Assembly (NCBI GenBank): GCA_022842065.1
Contig: JALHQH010000016.1
Span: 1-64,000 of the forward strand
Direction of reading: 5' to 3'
Source: Caldilineaceae bacterium
Lineage (GTDB): Bacteria; Chloroflexota; Anaerolineae; Caldilineales; Caldilineaceae
DNA length: 64,000 nt
Shown here: piece by piece, positions 1-5,462 of the stretch
How the letters are laid out: each line of letters begins with the position of its first letter
Numbering within the stretch: position 1 is the first letter of the stretch
Made by a program: the position numbers and the translations under genes
The notes under the pieces: generated by a model
The model's input: only the letters and a program-made list of their open reading frames with translations
Told to the model about the DNA's origin: nothing
The model's database searches: none

Positions 1-173
1 TCAGTAGCGTGATAATATCCATCTGGAGCTTTCCTGTTTGCTAGATTTCCAATGTGAGAGTTGAAAACCTATCTTACTCGAAAGCTCCTTTTCTGCCTCA
101 TTTTGGCGAAGGTATTGACCACCAATCATTATTCTAACCGCCACGCCTTGTGCCGGTTGTCATAGAAACAGGG

Positions 174-226
174 GTTACGCAGTTGCCGCCGGCTGAGCTT
201 GTCGAAGCCACAGGCAACTGCGTAAC
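174..226. repeat. Intergenic hairpin with shared 19-bp core
   Basis: Perfect 14-bp arms (174-187 and 213-226) enclose a loop containing a 19-bp core at 191-209. The same 19 bp, reverse-complemented, sits in the loop of another hairpin at 22298-22356, whose stem is unrelated. It lies just upstream of the Met-rich secreted protein gene. No gene was seen in 1-238 otherwise. Confidence 0.7.
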
Positions 227-247
227 TCCGAAGAAAGTGTGAATGAG

Positions 248-808
248 ATGAAAACGCGTACGAAACGATTATTTAGCGTGCTGTTGCTCGCCTTACTTGT
301 CCTTGCTGTTTATGCCGGCAGTGCATTGGCGCAGGATAACAGCGGCACCGCCACCCCTACCGCTGCGCCCAGCACTGTGCTCACCATGCGCGAGCAGATG
401 CTCGCCCGGCTCGGCCAGGCGGAGTTTGACCAGATGGTTGCCCGTATGACGGCGATCCATGGGGCCGCCGCCACTGCGGAAATGTTGGCCAAAACTGCCG
501 ATATGGCTGATTGTCCGATGTGCAATGGCGATAGCGCGGGCATGGGCATGATGCAGCCCGGTATGATGCAACAAGACACAATGGGCCAAGGCCGCGGGAT
601 GATGGGGCATCGTTCAACGATGCCGCAGGGCAGCATGGGCAATCCAATGGACGGCCAAAATATGCGCGGCCCTGGTATGATGCGTGGCAGTTGGATGAGC
701 GAAAATAGCTGGCTGCCCGACTGGGCACAACAAGGGCTACACGATTTTATGGGCTGGGGCATGGACCACTTTGGATCACATGGCGCGGCAAACCACCACC
801 GCAACTGA
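248..808 (+). CDS. Secreted Met/Gly/His-rich small protein
   Basis: A 186-aa protein with a clear N-terminal signal peptide (basic MKTRTKR, a Leu/Val-rich core, cleavage near SALAQ). After a Thr/Pro/Ala linker comes a helical stretch resembling an EF-hand-free Gly/Met region. The last 100 residues are very rich in Met, Gly, Gln and His, with one CPMC motif. Such composition suggests extracytoplasmic metal (for example copper) binding, but this is inference only; no family was recognised. A GTG at 239 in the same frame is an alternative start; ATG 248 was preferred because the purine-rich stretch upstream (about 230-238) is better spaced from it. It stands alone, convergent with the YihY gene. 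Confidence 0.7.
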   Translation: MKTRTKRLFSVLLLALLVLAVYAGSALAQDNSGTATPTAAPSTVLTMREQMLARLGQAEFDQMVARMTAIHGAAATAEMLAKTADMADCPMCNGDSAGMGMMQPGMMQQDTMGQGRGMMGHRSTMPQGSMGNPMDGQNMRGPGMMRGSWMSENSWLPDWAQQGLHDFMGWGMDHFGSHGAANHHRN

Positions 809-828
809 GTCGGCTGATTTGGTAAGTA

Positions 829-1818
829 TCACGGGGTTCTAATTGAATGACCAGGGGATGGCTTGGGGATGCGCAAGCCATCCCCTTTTTTTATTGTCTG
901 CTTTTCGACTGGGGCTAGCACCTGCCGCACAAAGGCTGGCGCGTCGGCGGTTGGTACCACCGCCCCCCTTTGCCAGAGCGCATAGAGCCGAGTAAACTCC
1001 GCCCCAAACAAAAAGATCGCCGCCGAGACGTAGGCCCACAACATGACAATGACGACTGAACTAGCCAGACCAAAAAAATTCGGAATGGGGTTGTTCGTGG
1101 CATAGTAGACAATCAACCCTTCGCCCACGGCCATTACCAAGCCGGTCGCAATCGCCCCTGGCAAGGCTGCGCGCAAGGGTGGTTTTACCGCGGGCAGGTG
1201 GCGAAAGCCCAGCAGGCAGAGGCCAATAAAAATGAGGGGCAGCAGCGTAACGCTGACCCACGTGAGTGGTGTCACTAAGTCCGGGAAGATCAACGCCACC
1301 AACTGGAGCAAGAATCCGGCCACCACACTCAGGAGCATGGAGGCGAGCAGTGCAAAAATAATGATGAAGGTCGTGATGATGCTCACCACATAGAGGCGCA
1401 GGTGAACACGCAACCAACGGCCAAGGCCCTCACGGATCTGAATGGTGGGCGGCTGCACTTCCCAAATCACATTCTGCGCAATCACCAACTGGCGAAAGAC
1501 ATTAGAAGCGGCAAAGAGTAGTAAGGCGGCGGAGATCCCGGTGGTCAGTTGCTGACTTGTGGTGGGCTCGCGATAGTCGACCACGATACTCTGCAGTTGT
1601 TGCACCAGATTCGCCCCTCCCACCGTATCAATTGCGGCCTCCAATTGGTCGATGGCCGCGGCGCGGCCAAAGGCAATACTCGCAATGAGGATCGAGAAAT
1701 AGAGCAGCGGCCCCAGCGAAATAATCGTGTGGTAGGCAATGGCCGCGGCATAGGAGAGGCCATTGTGCCGCGCAAAATTACGAACGGTTTCGATCAGGAG
1801 GGCGATGAGTTGTTTCAT
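829..1818 (-). CDS. YihY/virulence factor BrkB family membrane protein
   Basis: About 329 aa with some six hydrophobic segments, the N-terminal motif LSYAAAIAYHTIISLGPLL and the family pattern of a long periplasmic-like loop with an amphipathic region, followed by TM pairs ending in MLWAYVSAAIFLFGAEFT. These are hallmarks of the YihY/BrkB (UPF0761-like) family of inner-membrane proteins, whose biochemical role is not settled. The reading frame extends upstream to a TTG at 1845, but the first ATG (1818) starts exactly where family similarity begins. A soluble C-terminal tail of about 60 residues follows the last helix. It is convergent with the secreted protein gene, with a 20-base gap. Confidence 0.88.
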   Translation of the reverse strand: MKQLIALLIETVRNFARHNGLSYAAAIAYHTIISLGPLLYFSILIASIAFGRAAAIDQLEAAIDTVGGANLVQQLQSIVVDYREPTTSQQLTTGISAALLLFAASNVFRQLVIAQNVIWEVQPPTIQIREGLGRWLRVHLRLYVVSIITTFIIIFALLASMLLSVVAGFLLQLVALIFPDLVTPLTWVSVTLLPLIFIGLCLLGFRHLPAVKPPLRAALPGAIATGLVMAVGEGLIVYYATNNPIPNFFGLASSVVIVMLWAYVSAAIFLFGAEFTRLYALWQRGAVVPTADAPAFVRQVLAPVEKQTIKKGDGLRIPKPSPGHSIRTP

Positions 1819-2068
1819 GGTTGCTGCTACTGTGCTGTTCGTCAAAACCTCGCGCTGCGCATAGGCACCGGTGCGCAGGTCGGCAAGTTAGCTTAGGACG
1901 CACCCTAAACGTACAACACAATGCACGCCAAAACAATAGCACTTGATACAGGCAAAGAGCACAGAAAAGGGCTGAAGCCAGCCGCTAAAATTGTACGACG
2001 CGCCCACATAACCGAATTGGGCCGACTTGTTAATGGGCAAAAAGTGCGCATTTTGGGGGAGAAGTACG

Positions 2069-2250
2069 ATTGTCCGTAGACCGCAATCATGCCCAGCGTG
2101 GTTCATGAGTCGCTGCCAGTCACCGGGTGCCGATTGGGCGCGGCTAGGCACGGGACTTGTAAGTGGCGCAGGCAATGACCCGCCGCCAGTCACGGACTGG
2201 CTAGGCACTGGACGTTGCCTCACTCACGCTGCTCGTGTCTCGTATCTCGT
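2069..2250. repeat. Palindromic repeat cluster overlapping 3' end of fur
   Basis: The 17-bp palindrome at 2185-2201 recurs exactly at 36744-36760. The stretch 2232-2247 is the exact reverse complement of 52611-52626 in the pdxS-pdxT gap. These dispersed elements run into and form the 3' end of the Fur-family gene. The rest of the gap 1846-2200 shows no convincing gene; its open frames lack start signals. Confidence 0.6.
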
Positions 2251-2692
2251 CGGCGCATGTCTCATCGCTAACCTGGCACTCAGCACAACAGCCGGTGAGC
2301 AGCAGATGGTGGGCATCGATGGTAAAGCCATAGCGCGCGTGCAGGGTCTGTTGCAGCGCCCAGATTGGTTCAGCATCGATTTTGATTTCATGGTGACAGA
2401 CGCGACAGAGCAGGTGATGATGGGGCGAGCGGCCGGCGATCTCATAGACCGTCTCGCTTGGCCCGACTTCGGCTTTGACGATCAGGCCGATGTCGAGCAG
2501 AAAGTGGAGCGAACGGTAGACTGTAGCCTGGTTGATCGCCGACGACTTGTGTTGGACGCGTTCGAGAATTTCGGGCAACGTGGTGTGACCGTTGCCTTCG
2601 CAGATCGCATCCATAATAATCTGGCGCTGCGGCGTCATGCGGTAACCGCGGTCGCGTAAAAACGTAACATAATCCCAAGTATTGTGACTCAT
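2201..2692 (-). CDS. Fur-family transcriptional regulator
   Basis: A 163-aa metal- or peroxide-responsive repressor of the Fur/Zur/PerR superfamily. The N-terminal winged helix contains the classic MTPQRQ and ATVYRSLHFL motifs. The C-terminal dimerisation domain has a histidine cluster (SPHHHLLCRVCHHE) and two CXXC pairs (CRVC, CAEC) for structural zinc. The subtype cannot be told from sequence alone. The open frame begins at 2746, but ATG 2692 has a GAGGAAG ribosome site 7 bases upstream and matches family length. The last roughly 17 residues (after CADE) come from a dispersed palindromic repeat and are probably a non-native tail. No obvious target is adjacent. Confidence 0.92.
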   Translation of the reverse strand: MSHNTWDYVTFLRDRGYRMTPQRQIIMDAICEGNGHTTLPEILERVQHKSSAINQATVYRSLHFLLDIGLIVKAEVGPSETVYEIAGRSPHHHLLCRVCHHEIKIDAEPIWALQQTLHARYGFTIDAHHLLLTGCCAECQVSDETCADEIRDTSSVSEATSSA

Positions 2693-3092
2693 CCAAAACT
2701 TCCTCTGTTTCCTCATGCTGGGTGGGCTATCGATAGTGTATCGCATCCAAAGCGGTGGGTCAATACTTTTGGCTTATCGTCGCTTGGGTTTGTGTCGGTT
2801 CTATACCTGCGAGGGGTGTCTCTACCTATCCTCGGCCCGGCCCGCCTATGGCAAACTGGGTGTAGGTAGTGGTCGTCTAAAGTTTGCTTGATTCAACATC
2901 GTTAGCACGATTTAGCAGTAGTCCAAGTCTGGAACTACTGCTTGCCAAGTAATGCGCGGTGTTGTAAGTCGTGCGCAGCTTTACAACCACCACTCTGCCA
3001 AAATAGTCTGCTATCACAGTCGATTCACTTGTTCAATTAGCTGTTGCCTACTTTGTGTGGTGACAGCGTTGACAAAAAAGGAGAAAACCAAA
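2693..3092. other. Divergent intergenic region
   Basis: About 400 bases between the Fur-family gene and the small membrane protein gene. It must carry the promoters for both divergent genes. No tRNA or conserved RNA was recognised. Open frames in it (for example from 2684) have no ribosome site or recognisable protein. Confidence 0.5.
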
Positions 3093-3341
3093 ATGACAAC
3101 ACGTATGAGTGATACCACCACCGGCGTCCCCGCCCGCACCGGCAGTGCCTGGGGCGGTGCCTTTGTCGCCGGCATCGTCTCGGTGATCATCAACCTGATT
3201 GTGACCTATGTGGTCTGGATGTTCATTCCGCCGGCCCAAGCCATCGATCTGGGTTACCTGCTGACGATGGTCGGGATTATGTCCTTCTTCGCCGGTCTGT
3301 TCTCCTATAATGGGGGATTTAAGCAGGCGCTTGGGGCGTAA
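3093..3341 (+). CDS. Small two-helix membrane protein
   Basis: An 82-aa protein starting at an ATG with a good AAAGGAG site at about 3077-3083; a longer in-frame extension to 2952 has no such signal. After a polar N-terminus of about 25 residues (MTTRMSDTTTG) come two hydrophobic helices (GAFVAGIVSVIINLIVTYVV and GYLLTMVGIMSFFAGLFSY). No family is recognised. It is monocistronic, followed 20 bases later by a strong terminator hairpin. Confidence 0.72.
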   Translation: MTTRMSDTTTGVPARTGSAWGGAFVAGIVSVIINLIVTYVVWMFIPPAQAIDLGYLLTMVGIMSFFAGLFSYNGGFKQALGA

Positions 3342-3360
3342 GTACGAGGGTTAGGTAATT

Positions 3361-3411
3361 AATCAAAAAGCCGCCCAGCTTCGATTTTCGAAGCTGGGCG
3401 GCTTTTTGATT
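3361..3411. terminator. Bidirectional rho-independent terminator
   Basis: Perfect 24-bp inverted repeat (3361-3384 and 3388-3411) with a 3-base loop. The GC-rich stem is flanked by A-run and T-run, so it can terminate both the membrane protein gene on the plus strand and the vapBC transcript arriving on the minus strand. Confidence 0.93.
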
Positions 3412-3464
3412 GGGGAGTTACTTAGGTAAGCACCGACCCATCATTTCAAAGTATAAAGGGCAGT

Positions 3465-3878
3465 TTAGTGGTCAGATGTGGAAAGGTCTTGTTGGGTGAT
3501 CAAGGTCGTCGGGATGGCGCGCATATGTTCATCGCGGTGCACAAGAACTGCATTCCGTGCTTGTGCGGCAGCCGCAATAAGCGCATCGACTAGGGGTAGA
3601 CGTTTGGGCGTACGACAACCAAGGACGAAAGCCGCTTTTGCTACTGCATGCTCAATCGGTACAATTTCCGAAAAGAGGAGTTCATAGGCGGCGAGCGTTG
3701 CTTCCACTTCTGCTTCGGTGGCGCCGAGTTCGCGCAGACGCCTGCCGAACTCGGCCAGCGAAACAGCCGCGAGCAATAGCTCTGCGTCAGCGGTTTCAAA
3801 CAAACGCTGAACCGTTTGCCAGCCGGCTTCTTGACGATAGTGGGCAAGCAGGGCAGAAGTATCCAGCAGATAGCGCAT
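3465..3878 (-). CDS. vapC: VapC-like PIN-domain toxin
   Basis: A 137-aa PIN-domain ribonuclease, the toxin of a type II pair. The start MRYLLDTSALLAHY carries the first catalytic Asp (D6); further acidic residues appear at AEFGRRLRE and in RLPLVDALIAAAA. VapC toxins cut RNA, often the initiator tRNA or 23S rRNA, with Mg2+. The gene follows the AbrB-type antitoxin by 2 bases, and its ribosome site lies inside the end of that gene, so the two are co-translated. Length is normal for the family. Confidence 0.9.
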   Translation of the reverse strand: MRYLLDTSALLAHYRQEAGWQTVQRLFETADAELLLAAVSLAEFGRRLRELGATEAEVEATLAAYELLFSEIVPIEHAVAKAAFVLGCRTPKRLPLVDALIAAAAQARNAVLVHRDEHMRAIPTTLITQQDLSTSDH

Positions 3879-3880
3879 CT

Positions 3881-4123
3881 TTATTCCTCGGCAGCGCGCT
3901 CAGTAATTAAGTCAGCCACGGCATCCTTTTCCGGCGAAAAGCGCCGCCCAGCGCCAAGCAGTTGACGCGCTAACGCACCGCGGTCAGGAATCACACGGAT
4001 CAGAATTTCATCTTGCTTATCGGTCCAGCGCCAGTCGAGCCGATAGCCTGGTTTGATACCAAAATGCGCTTCGATCTCTGGTGGGATATGGATGGTATTG
4101 GTTTGCGAAATTGTTGTAATCAT
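3881..4123 (-). CDS. vapB: AbrB/MazE-type antitoxin (VapB-like)
   Basis: An 80-aa swapped-hairpin AbrB-type protein: MITTISQTNTIHIPPEI followed by FGIKPGYRLDW, the standard pattern of antitoxin DNA-binding domains, then a C-terminal helical tail (DRGALARQLLGAGRRF) expected to wrap around the toxin. The frame stays open upstream to 4159, but a sigma70-like promoter (4131-4159) overlies that extension and would start the RNA almost exactly at ATG 4123, so translation probably begins there with little or no leader. It should neutralise the adjacent PIN toxin and repress its own promoter. Confidence 0.85.
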   Translation of the reverse strand: MITTISQTNTIHIPPEIEAHFGIKPGYRLDWRWTDKQDEILIRVIPDRGALARQLLGAGRRFSPEKDAVADLITERAAEE

Positions 4124-4130
4124 GGAATGC

Positions 4131-4159
4131 ATTATAGTATTCGTTGCCTCCGTATGCAA
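4131..4159 (-). promoter_or_regulatory. Promoter of vapBC
   Basis: On the minus strand a -35-like TTGCAT (4154-4159) is separated by 17 bases from TATAAT (4131-4136). Predicted RNA start is about 4124, making the antitoxin mRNA nearly leaderless. Confidence 0.6.
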
Positions 4160-4317
4160 AAACGCTTTCAGGATGTCACCCCACTATCCGCACTTCGCTT
4201 GCGATTAACTAACTGAAGTTGTTGTTCATTGTTAGTCATGCTAGAATAGCCATTATTCGTAACCCACATTATTTCTTCGTTTGATTTTCAATGCGATCCG
4301 CCCCCCCGAGGAGGCAA

Positions 4318-4428
4318 ATGTTGGCAACCAACCTGCTTGAATTCACGCCTGGGGCTGCGCTGACCATCCAGATGAAAATAGCTGACAATGCGCCTTTGCG
4401 CGTACTGGTTACCAGCATACCGAGCTGA
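4318..4428 (+). CDS. Small ORF (36 aa) heading the STAND-like operon
   Basis: An ATG preceded by a strong GAGGAGG site opens a 36-residue frame (MLATNLLEFTPGAALTIQMK at the start), ending 11 bases before the NTPase gene. The N-terminal pattern, a strand with NLLEF followed by a Gly turn and an alternating hydrophobic strand, is reminiscent of small beta-rich domains found next to conflict NTPases, but is too short to assign. It may be a leader peptide, a small component, or the truncated start of a longer ancestral gene. Confidence 0.5.
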   Translation: MLATNLLEFTPGAALTIQMKIADNAPLRVLVTSIPS

Positions 4429-4439
4429 GGTAATGGCCT

Positions 4440-5462
4440 GTGAAGACCGAAATAATCTTACTGCGCGATGCTTTTGCTGAACTCTATCAAGATGAACTGG
4501 ACGTACGCCGGCTAGTGGCTGAAGCGGAACTCAACCTGCTCCAAATCACGTTCAACGCAACGGCGGTTAATATGTGGCATTCAGTCATGACCGAGGCCGA
4601 AAAAGTCAGCGGAATCGATGCCCTAATTTGGGTTGTAAAACGGTATTATCCCACCAATCCCACATTTCGGCAGGCGTGCAATGCCTACTGGCGTGCAACA
4701 GGGCAACTTGAGCAAAATAACACCCAGGGTTATCTGATTGAAACGCTACGCCAAGGTCGTGAACCACTCATGAATTGTGTTCAGGAAATGGCGGCCTTTC
4801 ATGAACTGCTGGACAATGGGTCAACCATTCAGCGCGCCATCTTATTGCAAGGGGGCCACGGCTGCGGCAAAACCCGGCTCTTGACCGAATACCAGCGACT
4901 GGCCGAAGCGCGTGGCTATAAAGCGGTTCATTTTGATTTGGGGCGGCAGCTTTCAGTTGAGCAATGTTTGACACGGCTGATGAACAACTGCGCCGAGCCT
5001 CCAGGTTTTACCGATTTGGCCAAAAGCCTCCGCAAAAAGATGCCGGAAAGTTTGAGCCGCCAGGCCGATTGGCATTTGGAATTAACGCGCGCATTCTTCA
5101 ATGATCTGCGCACCCAACGCGCCGAAAACCCACTCTTTGTTTTTTTCGATCATGTTGAAAAGGCGGATCGTCCTTTGCGCGGGTGGCTCTTTGACGAATT
5201 TGTCTCTCGATTGGAAGATCGCCCGTTACGGGTCGTACTAGCTGGCCGTTCTGAGTTGGAGCGGGCCCACTATGAAGGTTGGGTGCGCTTCTTTACTCCT
5301 AAGGTTCCGCAGATCGAACACTTCTACGAATATGCCGACTGCTTTGGTGTGCAGCTTGAGCCAGCGGTGATGAATGCCTTATTCGTTGCGTTTCAGGCCA
5401 CACCGAAAAGTTTTGTCGATTACATCAATGCCCTGCGTCTACAACAAGGACAAGCAGCATGA
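4440..5462 (+). CDS. EAD1-domain P-loop NTPase (STAND-like, NTPase half)
   Basis: A 340-aa protein starting at GTG. Residues about 1-90 match effector-associated domain 1 (EAD1): LRDAFAELYQDE, then a conserved AVNMWHSVMTEAEK and an AL-W-V-YP-NP pattern. EADs are death-like adaptor domains that join NTPase sensors to effectors sharing the same EAD. Residues 130-340 form a P-loop ATPase: Walker A GGHGCGKT at 138-145, Walker B LFVFFDH at 232-238, and VVLAGRSELE (265-274) as the sensor strand. The protein stops where a STAND protein would continue into its winged helix; that part is encoded by the next gene, which overlaps by 4 bases (ATGA). No effector domain is present. Confidence 0.85.
   Translation: MKTEIILLRDAFAELYQDELDVRRLVAEAELNLLQITFNATAVNMWHSVMTEAEKVSGIDALIWVVKRYYPTNPTFRQACNAYWRATGQLEQNNTQGYLIETLRQGREPLMNCVQEMAAFHELLDNGSTIQRAILLQGGHGCGKTRLLTEYQRLAEARGYKAVHFDLGRQLSVEQCLTRLMNNCAEPPGFTDLAKSLRKKMPESLSRQADWHLELTRAFFNDLRTQRAENPLFVFFDHVEKADRPLRGWLFDEFVSRLEDRPLRVVLAGRSELERAHYEGWVRFFTPKVPQIEHFYEYADCFGVQLEPAVMNALFVAFQATPKSFVDYINALRLQQGQAA

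Noticed and set aside
2027..2659. 210-codon open frame on the plus strand
   Set aside because: Antisense of the Fur-family gene and palindromic repeats.
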